64,000 bases of DNA from NCBI RefSeq assembly GCF_024449095.1, contig NZ_CP024629.1, positions 62,001 to 126,000 on the forward strand, given 5' to 3'. Positions within the stretch are counted from its first letter, which is position 1. The number at the start of each line of letters is the position of its first letter. The position numbers and the translations under genes are program-made. Origin of the DNA: Vibrio coralliilyticus. GTDB taxonomy: Bacteria > Pseudomonadota > Gammaproteobacteria > Enterobacterales > Vibrionaceae. Positions 8,381 through 16,984 of this stretch are shown here, piece after piece. A model generated the notes under the pieces. It did not search any database, had not been told where the DNA came from, and saw only the letters and a program-made list of their open reading frames with translations.

Positions 8381-10645
8381 ATGAGCATGTCACTAGCTAA
8401 GAATTTATCTATTGTAAAGCTGTGTGTATTCGTAGCCATCTTTCCTTTAGCTCAAGCAAGCCAATTTGTTGGGAGTAATGTTTGTGCCGACTGTCATCAG
8501 GAGGCTTTCCAAGCCTGGCAGGGTTCTCACCATCAACAGGCAATGCAGCATGCGACTGCCGATACGGTATTAGGTAACTTCAGCGATTTAAAGTTGGAGT
8601 TTAAAGGTAGTATCAACCGATTCTTTAAACGTAATAATCAGTTCTTGGCCAATATACAAGGGCCAGATGGGCAATGGCATGACTACCAAATCAAATACAC
8701 CTTTGGCGTCACCCCACTTCAGCAATATATGGTTGAGTTTGAGGATGGTAGAGTCCAACTGATTCCTTTTGCGTGGGACTCAAGGCCTGAAAGCCAAGGT
8801 GGGCAACGATGGTTCCACCTCTACCCGAATATGACCCCCAAAGATGAGTTTTATTGGACCAACACAGGTCAAAATTGGAATTTCATGTGTGCAGATTGCC
8901 ACTCGACCAACCTTGAAAAAAACTATAGTGCTGACACAAACACTTATAAAACAACGTGGTCTGAAATCAGTGTCGGCTGCGAGGCATGCCATGGCGCAGG
9001 GCAAGCTCACCTTGAATGGGTCAACTCAAGTCAACCATCAGAAGCGCACTTTGGCTTCGACCGTGATCTATCAAAAACGGTAAAAGAATGGGTATTTAAA
9101 GAAGGTAGTTCAGCCGCTCAGCCTCTTGCCATTGAAGATACCGAGCAATTGGCGGTGTGCGCACAATGCCATAGCCGACGAGTTCAGCTTAGCGAAAGTA
9201 ACGATCATGTCTCCGGCAATTTTCTGGACCGTTACTTGCTAAGTACTATTACCCCCGAGCTGTATCATCATGATGGTCAGATATATGACGAGGACTACGT
9301 CTACGGCTCATTTCTGCAGTCTAAAATGGCTGAAAAAGGAGTCAGTTGTACCAATTGTCACGACCCGCACAATGCGAAATTGAAAATACCAGAGGAAACG
9401 GTCTGCGCTCAGTGTCATTCGCCACAAGAGTACAGCTCAGATAAGCACACTTTCCACTTACCCAGCAGCGAGGCATCAAAGTGCACAACGTGTCACATGC
9501 CGGAAACGACTTATATGCAAGTTGACCCCCGACGTGACCATAGTTGGCAAATCCCAAGGCCCGATCTTTCTATGGACATCGGTACACCGAACGTTTGTAC
9601 GAGCTGTCACGAGGATAAAACCGATCAATGGGCAGATAGTGCTTTGGAGAAATGGTTTCCAAACTCAGAGCATCGAAACCCACGACACTTTTCGATCGCC
9701 TTTTATGCCTCGGCCATCAATCATAATAGTGCCGGAAATGCACTGTCATATGTTGCTCAGAACTCAGGGGAAAGTGCCATCATTCGAGCCTCAGCATTAC
9801 AACGCATAGCCAATCATCCAGGGCAAAATAGCCTAGTGGCATTAGCACGAGCAACGAAACACCAGAACGAGCTCATTCGGTTAGGCGCGGTTCAAGGAGC
9901 AATCAACTATCCTTTCGATCAGAAATGGCAGCTATTGGCGCCTTTACTCGAGGATTCTGTTTATGCTGTTCGGACAGAAGCGGCAGGTGCCTTAGCCAAA
10001 CATTGGCAATCCATGGCAATAGCTCAGAAACAGCGTATTGAGCCGGCACTTGAAGAGTATTTAAGTATTCAGATTTATAACAGCGATAGAGGCTTTGGAA
10101 GAACCAATCTTGGCAACGTCTATCGTGCACAAGGAAAGCTTGATAAAGCCATTACATCTTACACCTCTGCTATAGAAATTGAACCCTACTACCCTAACAG
10201 CTATATCAGCTTAGCCGATTTATACAAGTCAGCGGGAAAAGAGGAATTAGCGTTAAACGTACTCAAGCAAGGACTCAATGCTCAACCTTCATCTGGAGTA
10301 TTCATGTACTCCATCGGACTATCTTTGATACGGCAGAAGAACAAGAGTGAGGCCATAAGCTACTTTAAGCAGGCTACATTCGCTGAGCCTGAGAACGCAC
10401 AATACTGGCTTGTTTATGGGCTTTCACTAGAGCATTCAAGCCTGACGAAAGCTGATTCTGCACTTGCCAAAGCTTACAGCCTAAGCCAAGACCCAAATCA
10501 TCTATACGCACGCTGCGATCTACAAGTTAGGCACAAGTTGAAAACCGCACAAGCCTGTATCAATAAGCTTGCACCTTTTGCTCCCAACGATGTGGTTTCT
10601 CAGTTGAAGGCTAAGTTACATTCACCTTCAAATGTAGTTAAGTGA
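8381..10645 (+). CDS. Octaheme c-type cytochrome with TPR domain, exported
   Basis: This 754-residue periplasmic electron-transfer protein starts with a signal peptide (cut after about residue 26, AQA-SQ). Eight CxxCH heme sites begin at Cys35, 170, 200, 260, 323, 342, 368 and 406, as in the cytochrome c554 superfamily. The middle part (about 440-560) is helical and HEAT-like. Residues about 575-700 carry tetratricopeptide repeats (GNVYRAQGKLDKAITSYTSA). The electron partner is unknown. Divisions of the gene look intact. The downstream TetR gene is in the same direction, 72 bases away, and a sulfatase gene converges from the other side. It is cargo of the inserted element and has the look of a chromosomal gene. 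Confidence 0.8.
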   Translation: MSMSLAKNLSIVKLCVFVAIFPLAQASQFVGSNVCADCHQEAFQAWQGSHHQQAMQHATADTVLGNFSDLKLEFKGSINRFFKRNNQFLANIQGPDGQWHDYQIKYTFGVTPLQQYMVEFEDGRVQLIPFAWDSRPESQGGQRWFHLYPNMTPKDEFYWTNTGQNWNFMCADCHSTNLEKNYSADTNTYKTTWSEISVGCEACHGAGQAHLEWVNSSQPSEAHFGFDRDLSKTVKEWVFKEGSSAAQPLAIEDTEQLAVCAQCHSRRVQLSESNDHVSGNFLDRYLLSTITPELYHHDGQIYDEDYVYGSFLQSKMAEKGVSCTNCHDPHNAKLKIPEETVCAQCHSPQEYSSDKHTFHLPSSEASKCTTCHMPETTYMQVDPRRDHSWQIPRPDLSMDIGTPNVCTSCHEDKTDQWADSALEKWFPNSEHRNPRHFSIAFYASAINHNSAGNALSYVAQNSGESAIIRASALQRIANHPGQNSLVALARATKHQNELIRLGAVQGAINYPFDQKWQLLAPLLEDSVYAVRTEAAGALAKHWQSMAIAQKQRIEPALEEYLSIQIYNSDRGFGRTNLGNVYRAQGKLDKAITSYTSAIEIEPYYPNSYISLADLYKSAGKEELALNVLKQGLNAQPSSGVFMYSIGLSLIRQKNKSEAISYFKQATFAEPENAQYWLVYGLSLEHSSLTKADSALAKAYSLSQDPNHLYARCDLQVRHKLKTAQACINKLAPFAPNDVVSQLKAKLHSPSNVVK

Positions 10646-10661
10646 AATTACTTGTCGTCAC

Positions 10662-10680
10662 TAGACCAAGCGGTTGGTAT
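10662..10680 (+). promoter_or_regulatory. Probable TetR operator upstream of the TetR gene
   Basis: TAGACCAAGCGGTTGGTAT contains the imperfect palindrome ACCAA-GCGG-TTGGT, 38 bases before the TetR start, and a TATACT-like -10 overlaps its end. A closely similar sequence, TAGACTGACCGGTTTGTTT, lies at 25593-25611 before the aldehyde dehydrogenase gene. The match suggests autoregulation and a second target. This is an inference from similarity. Confidence 0.45.
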
Positions 10681-10717
10681 ACTATCTAGACTATGTTTAT
10701 GTGAAGAGTAATAACCA

Positions 10718-11287
10718 ATGAAAGATATGCGTCAAGCCATGTTGGATTCTGGCTTCAAGCTGATTAATGAACATGGGTTTGCCGGTGTTGGGCTTATGAA
10801 GATCATCAACGAGGCAGAAGGCACAAAAGGTTCTTTTTACCACTACTTCAAATCAAAAGAACATTTTGGCGAAATCCTACTTGGGGATTACTTCGATAAT
10901 CACTTATCGATATTAGATGGCTACTTAAGTGATGAGACAATGGCTCGCCAACAAAGAGTGATTGAGTACTTTACGTTCTGGAGCAAATCCAAGCTAACAA
11001 ACGACTTTCAAATTCAGTGTTTGGTCGTCAAACTGGCAGGTGAGATTTCAGGCACTTCCAACCAAATGCAGTCCACAATGTCGGAGGGTGCCGAGAAAAT
11101 CATCCAGCGAATGGCAGATCTGTTTATTGAAGGAAATGAAAATGACGACTTTAATATCGCCGATCCTAAAGCGCTGTCTCGCACACTTTATGGTCTATGG
11201 CTTGGCTCTACCCTCATGGCGGCAATGCAAAGAAATCGCGCGATTCTAGATACGGCCATGCAAGAAACGATTTCCTCAATTAGCTAG
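10718..11287 (+). CDS. TetR-family transcriptional regulator
   Basis: This 189-residue DNA-binding regulator has the typical TetR N-terminal helix-turn-helix (about residues 8-47; the end of the motif reads GTKGSFYHYFKSKEHF). The C-terminal ligand-binding half resembles NemR/AcuR-type regulators in length, but the ligand cannot be read from sequence. A palindromic operator candidate lies just upstream. A strong bidirectional terminator follows at 11306-11330. The gene probably represses itself, and possibly the aldehyde dehydrogenase gene at 25649. Confidence 0.85.
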   Translation: MKDMRQAMLDSGFKLINEHGFAGVGLMKIINEAEGTKGSFYHYFKSKEHFGEILLGDYFDNHLSILDGYLSDETMARQQRVIEYFTFWSKSKLTNDFQIQCLVVKLAGEISGTSNQMQSTMSEGAEKIIQRMADLFIEGNENDDFNIADPKALSRTLYGLWLGSTLMAAMQRNRAILDTAMQETISSIS

Positions 11288-11305
11288 ACTAGCTCCCATA
11301 TAGCC

Positions 11306-11330
11306 AAAGGCCCGCGATGCGGGCCCTTTT
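11306..11330. terminator. Bidirectional intrinsic terminator between tetR and the sulfatase gene
   Basis: The inverted repeat GGCCCGC-GAT-GCGGGCC has 7-bp GC-rich arms. It is preceded by AAA and followed by CTTTT, so it can stop the TetR transcript on the plus strand and the converging sulfatase transcript on the minus strand. Confidence 0.8.
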
Positions 11331-11345
11331 CGTTGGTGCTTTAGG

Positions 11346-12818
11346 TTAGTTACCAACACCACCATTATTTGTAGCTGGCATTTCCGGAGTGAGAGGCGGC
11401 CACTCTTTAAAGGTCGCTAAGTGTTGCTGCACTGCTGCCTGAGCAGGACCAAATACCCACATTTTTTCGCCCATCCACTTCAAGTACATACCTGACTCTT
11501 CTGCCGCTCTTTCGTAAGGGTCTCGGCGAAGGTTAAAGAGTAATGGTGCATTTAACTCCTCCTTCGCGCCACCCCAACCATGATTCTGTACTACAAAGTG
11601 GGCTTTCCAATCACCATAACGAACCGCCTGAAGTTTATCACGCTCATAATAGAAAATTTCATTACGATTCGATGGGCTATCTTTCGTGAGCATATCTAAT
11701 TGGTTGTAACCATCAAGGTGGGCCTTGAAGCCATCGTGGCCTTTCAGTAGTTTTTCTTTGAGGTCGGTAGGGCCACCCGCTGCAGCGACTAGTGTTGGTA
11801 ACCAATCCATGCCATCAAATATGCCGTTGTTCACAGAGCCTGCTGGGATTTTGTCTGGCCAGCTGACTAAAGCAGGTGCTCTAACGCCCCCTTCCCAAGT
11901 GGTCCCTTTCTCACCGTGGAATGGTGTCATACCGCCATCAGGCCACGTCATAATCTCAGGGCCGTTATCCGCGGTGAATATCACGATAGTATTGTCTGCT
12001 ACGCCGAGCTCTTCTAACTTGGCAAACATCTCCCCTACATGGTCATCGAGATCTTTCATGACAACTTCTTGCAGCCCCCAACCATTTTTTCCAAGCATGG
12101 CTTCATACTCTGGCGACAGATGCGTCCACACATGGCCTCTCGAAGGACAATACCACGTAAAGAAAGGTTTATCGGCCTTGACCGCTCTTTCAATGAAGTC
12201 GATAGCGTGCTTATTCACTTCGTCATCAAGGGTTCTCATTCGTTCAATCGTCAGTGGACCATCATCTTTAATGGTTTGCTTCCCTTTGCCATCAGATTTT
12301 GCATGAATCACATTACGAGGCGCAAACTTCTGAAACGCAGGATCCGTAGGCCAATCGGGGTCTTCAGTGTATTCCATGGCGTTTAGGTGATATAGCCACC
12401 CCCAGTACTCATCAAAACCGTGCATAGTAGGTAGAAACTCGTCTCTGTCACCAAGATGGTTCTTACCAAACTGGCCAGTCACATAGCCCATCGTTTTCAA
12501 TATCTCAGGTAACGTTGGGGTGTCCGCATGAAGACCCACCGGCTCTCCAGGCAAGCCAACGGTGTGCATACCGGTTCGCACTGGAAACTGCCCTGTTAGA
12601 AAAGCAGAACGCCCAGCGGTACAAGACGGCTGGGCGTAATAATCCGTTAGCATCATTCCATTTTCTGCGATGCTATCTATATTTGGAGTTTGGCTGCTCA
12701 TCACCCCATTGTGATAAGCACTGACGTTAGAAATACCAATATCATCAGTAAAGATGACAAAAATATTCGGCTGCTCTTGGGCTGCAGCGCTGAAAGCAGG
12801 CCAAGTAGCCAAAAACAC
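11346..12818 (-). CDS. Arylsulfatase-type sulfatase (formylglycine-dependent)
   Basis: This 490-residue type I sulfatase should hydrolyse sulfate esters. The modification motif CTAGR at residues 66-70 contains the Cys converted to formylglycine. Metal-binding aspartates (DD at 25-26) and later DNGP and HGEKGTTWEGG segments are family features. The true start is probably the ATG at 12849, which has a GAGGG ribosome site and encodes a signal-peptide beginning MKRMLHLLIAS. That frame leaves the sulfatase frame at a five-base T run (plus-strand A run 12811-12815). Removing one base would give a complete exported sulfatase, so the gene is either frameshifted in its signal peptide or affected by a sequence error. 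As written, the in-frame start is GTG at 12818 and lacks most of the signal peptide. Confidence 0.8.
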   Translation of the reverse strand: MFLATWPAFSAAAQEQPNIFVIFTDDIGISNVSAYHNGVMSSQTPNIDSIAENGMMLTDYYAQPSCTAGRSAFLTGQFPVRTGMHTVGLPGEPVGLHADTPTLPEILKTMGYVTGQFGKNHLGDRDEFLPTMHGFDEYWGWLYHLNAMEYTEDPDWPTDPAFQKFAPRNVIHAKSDGKGKQTIKDDGPLTIERMRTLDDEVNKHAIDFIERAVKADKPFFTWYCPSRGHVWTHLSPEYEAMLGKNGWGLQEVVMKDLDDHVGEMFAKLEELGVADNTIVIFTADNGPEIMTWPDGGMTPFHGEKGTTWEGGVRAPALVSWPDKIPAGSVNNGIFDGMDWLPTLVAAAGGPTDLKEKLLKGHDGFKAHLDGYNQLDMLTKDSPSNRNEIFYYERDKLQAVRYGDWKAHFVVQNHGWGGAKEELNAPLLFNLRRDPYERAAEESGMYLKWMGEKMWVFGPAQAAVQQHLATFKEWPPLTPEMPATNNGGVGN

Positions 12819-12849
12819 TCGCTATAAGAAGGTGAAGCATCCTTTTCAT

Positions 12850-13347
12850 ATGTTGCCCTCGTTCAATTTCTTCTAAGTAGGATATACAAGTCTCACTTCT
12901 AGGCAAAAATAATTGACCTGTATTTAAGTTGGCACACTATTTTTTATGAGGTTGATCTTGCCACGCGTTTAAAGTATGTTTAACTTTCATATAGTTACTT
13001 CTCATACCTCGAACTAAAGCGTAGCAGACAAAACAAGATGTACAAGTTGCACAGAAAAAGACTTTACTCTCTATAAGAGTCAAGCTTTACAAGTACCCTA
13101 CGATTTTGAAACAGACACGATATGGTCAATCTCAGGTTGTTTAAAAGCTTACCAGCTGAATACTGTTTTTTTATATAAACCACATTATTACTCGATCAGT
13201 TTTGATTATGTTTGATACAAACTCCCACGAACCCACGAACCCACGAGGCATTTGTCGGAATTTTCGGGGTTATGTAGGCCGGTTGGTGTGTTGTGGTGCA
13301 GCTTCACTTGAGATCAGTTAACATTGTTTTGGTTGTAGGGTTAGACT
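12850..13347. other. Intergenic region with a short tandem repeat
   Basis: No gene is seen in these 500 bases between the sulfatase start and the first IS copy. At about 13224-13247 the octamer CCCACGAA occurs three times in tandem (the third copy ends in G). The sulfatase promoter should lie here but no strong consensus is visible. Confidence 0.4.
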
Positions 13348-14390
13348 GGCGTTGTTGCCTAAATCAGTTGAACCTTTTCCGAGTCCTGCGATCTGATCCT
13401 TTATGAGGATTAGACTGGTGGTGATATGGGTAAAGCGAAGAAGAAGATAACTAACTGGGCGGAGTACAATACGTCTCTGTGCAAACGTGGTTCGGTTACG
13501 TTCTGGATAGATGACTCCGCCATAGATGCATGGCAATGCAAAACCCATCATGGCAAGCGTGGGAGAGGCTTTCAGTACTCAGATACAGCGATTGAAACGG
13601 CTTTGATGATAAAGGGTATCTTCTCTCTGCCATTGCGTGCACTTCAAGGCTTTATCGACTCGATCTTCAAGTTACTAGATGTTCCGCTGACGTCCCCTGA
13701 CTACACCTGTATCAGTAAACGCTCGAAGACAGTTCAGGTCAAATATCGCAATAAATCTAGAGGGGCTATTCGCCATATCGCCATTGACTCGACAGGTCTC
13801 AAAGTTTTTGGTGAGGGTGAATGGAAAGTGAAAAAGCATGGTGCAGAAAAGCGCAGAACATGGCGCAAACTGCACTTAGCTGTTGATGTAGATACCCACG
13901 AAGCTATCAGTGCTGAAGTTAGCCTTGTCAATGTTGGCGATAGTGAAGTGCTTCCTACATTGCTCAACCCACTACGCAGAAAGGTCATTACCGTATCTGC
14001 TGATGGAGCCTATGACAGCAAAAATTGCCACGAGACTTTGAAAAAGAAAGGTAGTATCCCGTTGATACCGCCTCGAAAGAATGCAGCCCTTTGGGAAGAT
14101 GGCCATCCCAGAAACGAAGCAGTAACCGCCTTGAAAAATGGGACAATCTCGGAGTGGAAAGCCCAATCTGGTTATCACTATCGGTCAATATCTGAAACTG
14201 CAATGTCCCGATATAAAGGACTAACAAGCGGAAAATTGAGCTTGAGATGTTACAACGCTCAAGTGGGCGAAATCATGGCGAATGTCAAAGTAATAAACAA
14301 AGTCATAGGACTAGGTATGCCTGTCAGAAGCTAACGGTTAGCCCTATATATAGCGTCGTTGTTCTTTAAGCTGATTTGATCAACAACGCC
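13348..14390 (+). mobile_element. IS5-family (IS903-like) insertion sequence, copy 1, intact
   Basis: A 1043-bp element starts with GGCGTTGTTGCCTAAATCAG and ends with the inverted end GCTGATTTGATCAACAACGCC. It encodes one complete transposase. The 9 bases on either side (GGTTAGACT and GTGAGTCTT) do not match, so this copy lacks a target duplication and probably lies at a rearrangement endpoint. Confidence 0.9.
13426..14334 (+). CDS. IS5-family transposase, copy 1
   Basis: This 302-residue DDE transposase catalyses cut-and-paste movement of the surrounding IS. The catalytic acids are Asp121 (AIDSTG), Asp193 (SADGAYDS) and Glu257 (SISETAMSRYKG). A basic start (MGKAKKKITNW) and the FWIDDSAIDAW segment are typical of the IS903 group. 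It differs from copy 2 by one residue near the C-terminus (VKVINK against VKAINK). The frame is intact. Confidence 0.9.
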   Translation: MGKAKKKITNWAEYNTSLCKRGSVTFWIDDSAIDAWQCKTHHGKRGRGFQYSDTAIETALMIKGIFSLPLRALQGFIDSIFKLLDVPLTSPDYTCISKRSKTVQVKYRNKSRGAIRHIAIDSTGLKVFGEGEWKVKKHGAEKRRTWRKLHLAVDVDTHEAISAEVSLVNVGDSEVLPTLLNPLRRKVITVSADGAYDSKNCHETLKKKGSIPLIPPRKNAALWEDGHPRNEAVTALKNGTISEWKAQSGYHYRSISETAMSRYKGLTSGKLSLRCYNAQVGEIMANVKVINKVIGLGMPVRS

Positions 14391-14466
14391 GTGAGTCTTC
14401 AAAGTGATTTGATTCTTTAGTCATACCTGATGATTTGTAATATCGTTCATTGCCTTTATTATTGAT

Positions 14467-14481
14467 CGGGCGGAGCGCCCG
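14467..14481. repeat. Short GC-rich hairpin after IS copy 1
   Basis: CGGGCG-GAG-CGCCCG forms a 6-bp stem with a 3-nt loop in otherwise AT-rich DNA, 47 bases before the DndB-like gene. It has no clear T-run, so its role is open. Confidence 0.4.
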
Positions 14482-14527
14482 TTCAAGGTAAGTCAGGTTT
14501 TTTGTGTAAAAATATCGGCATGTAAGT

Positions 14528-15742
14528 TTGTTTGTTGAAAGTGCTGTGGATAAAAGTGTCGTTGTTTGTGGACTTAGCCCAGAGTGTAACTTTGGAGGAA
14601 ATAGAACTCTTGTAACCCATCTAATGGCAATAGAGCTTCCGGCCTATTTCTCCCTCCTTCCTGCTGACTCTAAAACAGAGGGCTTGTTGAAGTCTGTTCA
14701 CAGTAAACTAAATAAAGACCGAATAACGGAAATTACTCACTCAATTAAGCTTGCACTGAGGAATGTCGAGAAGACCCCATTTTTGTCATTGACTTATGTA
14801 GTTGGAGGTAAATCTTCTATGCAAACGCAACAAAAACAAATGGTTGAGTTAACTTATGCTCCCAAAAACACCTTGATAGTGGGAGGAGTTCTAGAATTAA
14901 TAGCGATTGCCAAGTTATTGGGCATAGAGCCCCCTTTTTATCCGGCGCGAAGATCTTCAGTTGAACACATGCTAGCGGATAGTGGCATTAGGCAAAGCCT
15001 ATCGCGTTTACCGATTCAGGTTACAATGATATTCAATACCGTTTCAGCGATTAGTTTTGATGATATGTGCGACTACTACACCAAGTACAACGCTCGCACA
15101 TCTCAGTTACATTCACCTATTCAAACCACCATGATGAGTAATTCGTCTATCAACGATTGTGTAAAAGAAATCGCTGAGAAAACTAACTTGGAGCGATATG
15201 GAGGAATGACTAGTTCGTCCATGCGCTTAACTAAATCTGAACAAGGAATTGTCGCAGAAGCGACGTTGATAAAACTTGTCCTAGGTTCAATTGCGGGAGC
15301 AAATGCTCAAGATAAAAACAAAGTAGATGATTTCAATGGAAGAAAAGGAGTTTTCTCAGAAGAAACCATATCAACAACGAAGCAATATATCATTTTATTT
15401 TTGAAGGTTTGGCTGGATGGTATTTCAAAACAGATCGGTAGCGACAGAGATGGTTTTCACTATTCCCCTTCACTTTGGCTATCGCTTGGGTTGTTGATTA
15501 AGAAAATCATCGATACTTCGCCTATAAATGAAACCCAGGCATCCATTCATAGATCAGCTCAAATGTTAGCGCAGCTAGGCTATTCAAAATCAGCTGAACA
15601 TTGGAACCAATGCAAAGTTATGGATCTAGATTTAACGGGGCAAAAATATAAAAACGCCACTGGTGGCGGGCGTTCATTTAGAGTGGGCTTATCGAACTAC
15701 CTTCTAACCAAGATTTGTAATATCAGTCAATCCAAAGTCTGA
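14528..15742 (+). CDS. DndB-like protein lacking the DGQHR motif
   Basis: This 404-residue protein has the layout of DndB-family regulators of DNA phosphorothioation. There is an LNKDRITEI helix (61-69) as in the family's LNRxRVxEI, a core strand where DGQHR is expected but VGGVLELIAI stands (118-127), and a segment like the family's asparagine/PSKS region (YYTKYNARTSQLHSPI). The loss of the signature suggests a changed or lost activity. The TTG start at 14528 is uncertain and no strong ribosome site is seen. The gene lies alone between two inverted IS5 copies, so its 5' end and promoter may have been altered. The family call is moderate. Confidence 0.5.
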   Translation: MFVESAVDKSVVVCGLSPECNFGGNRTLVTHLMAIELPAYFSLLPADSKTEGLLKSVHSKLNKDRITEITHSIKLALRNVEKTPFLSLTYVVGGKSSMQTQQKQMVELTYAPKNTLIVGGVLELIAIAKLLGIEPPFYPARRSSVEHMLADSGIRQSLSRLPIQVTMIFNTVSAISFDDMCDYYTKYNARTSQLHSPIQTTMMSNSSINDCVKEIAEKTNLERYGGMTSSSMRLTKSEQGIVAEATLIKLVLGSIAGANAQDKNKVDDFNGRKGVFSEETISTTKQYIILFLKVWLDGISKQIGSDRDGFHYSPSLWLSLGLLIKKIIDTSPINETQASIHRSAQMLAQLGYSKSAEHWNQCKVMDLDLTGQKYKNATGGGRSFRVGLSNYLLTKICNISQSKV

Positions 15743-15832
15743 TATTTTTCATTCAAATTGGTTTGTACGATTTAAGTATTTCCCGAAAAGTTTGTTACTT
15801 TTACATGTTCAGGGCTATGCCGTTTAAGAAGG

Positions 15833-16893
15833 GACGAAACAGGCGTTGTTGATCAAATCAGCTTAAAGAACAACGACGCTATATATAGGGCTAACCGTTA
15901 GCTTCTGACAGGCATACCTAGTCCTATGACTTTGTTTATTGCTTTGACATTCGCCATGATTTCGCCCACTTGAGCGTTGTAACATCTCAAGCTCAATTTC
16001 CCGCTTGTTAGTCCTTTATATCGGGACATTGCAGTTTCAGATATTGACCGATAGTGATAACCAGATTGGGCTTTCCACTCCGAGATTGTCCCATTTTTCA
16101 AGGCGGTTACTGCTTCGTTTCTGGGATGGCCATCTTCCCAAAGGGCTGCATTCTTTCGAGGCGGTATCAACGGGATACTACCTTTCTTTTTCAAAGTCTC
16201 GTGGCAATTTTTGCTGTCATAGGCTCCATCAGCAGATACGGTAATGACCTTTCTGCGTAGTGGGTTGAGCAATGTAGGAAGCACTTCACTATCGCCAACA
16301 TTGACAAGGCTAACTTCAGCACTGATAGCTTCGTGGGTATCTACATCAACAGCTAAGTGCAGTTTGCGCCATGTTCTGCGCTTTTCTGCACCATGCTTTT
16401 TCACTTTCCATTCACCCTCACCAAAAACTTTGAGACCTGTCGAGTCAATGGCGATATGGCGAATAGCCCCTCTAGATTTATTGCGATATTTGACCTGAAC
16501 TGTCTTCGAGCGTTTACTGATACAGGTGTAGTCAGGGGACGTCAGCGGAACATCTAGTAACTTGAAGATCGAGTCGATAAAGCCTTGAAGTGCACGCAAT
16601 GGCAGAGAGAAGATACCCTTTATCATCAAAGCCGTTTCAATCGCTGTATCTGAGTACTGAAAGCCTCTCCCACGCTTGCCATGATGGGTTTTGCATTGCC
16701 ATGCATCTATGGCGGAGTCATCTATCCAGAACGTAACCGAACCACGTTTGCACAGAGACGTATTGTACTCCGCCCAGTTAGTTATCTTCTTCTTCGCTTT
16801 ACCCATATCACCACCAGTCTAATCCTCATAAAGGATCAGATCGCAGGACTCGGAAAAGGTTCAACTGATTTAGGCAACAACGCCGACGAAACA
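15833..16893 (-). mobile_element. IS5-family insertion sequence, copy 2, intact with 9-bp target duplication
   Basis: The element itself is 15842-16884 (1043 bp) in minus orientation, with the same ends as copy 1. The 9-bp sequence GACGAAACA is directly repeated on both sides (15833-15841 and 16885-16893). This proves a simple insertion and defines the target-duplication length for this IS. It is the only one of the four copies with a matching duplication. Confidence 0.95.
15898..16806 (-). CDS. IS5-family transposase, copy 2
   Basis: An intact 302-residue transposase with the same DDE residues as copy 1 (Asp121, Asp193, Glu257). It faces copy 1, with the DndB-like gene between them. Identity to copy 1 is nearly complete, so transposition was recent. 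Confidence 0.9.
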   Translation of the reverse strand: MGKAKKKITNWAEYNTSLCKRGSVTFWIDDSAIDAWQCKTHHGKRGRGFQYSDTAIETALMIKGIFSLPLRALQGFIDSIFKLLDVPLTSPDYTCISKRSKTVQVKYRNKSRGAIRHIAIDSTGLKVFGEGEWKVKKHGAEKRRTWRKLHLAVDVDTHEAISAEVSLVNVGDSEVLPTLLNPLRRKVITVSADGAYDSKNCHETLKKKGSIPLIPPRKNAALWEDGHPRNEAVTALKNGTISEWKAQSGYHYRSISETAMSRYKGLTSGKLSLRCYNAQVGEIMANVKAINKVIGLGMPVRS

Positions 16894-16920
16894 GGTTAAA
16901 CGTTGTTACCTCTGCGTTTT

Positions 16921-16955
16921 TCTGCGTATGAGTTGTTCATCAACTCATACGCAGA
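16921..16955. repeat. 15-bp perfect inverted repeat
   Basis: TCTGCGTATGAGTTG and its reverse complement flank a 5-nt loop (16936-16940). The stem is long and perfect. It lies 30 bases beyond the end of the minus-strand gene at 16985. No T-run follows on either strand, so it is not a standard terminator; it could act as an mRNA 3'-end stabiliser or a recombination site. Confidence 0.6.
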
Positions 16956-16984
16956 AGGGTAAGTCCTTTCCTGACAGAAGAAAG

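Noticed and set aside
13348..16884. Copies 1 and 2 of the IS with the DndB-like gene as a composite transposon
   Set aside because: Copy 2 has its own 9-bp target duplication, so it inserted alone. The outer flanks do not match each other.
16885..16984. Integron attC site around the 15-bp inverted repeat
   Set aside because: The consensus core sites (RYYYAAC, GTTRRRY) are not in the right arrangement, and no series of such sites or integrase of that type is present.
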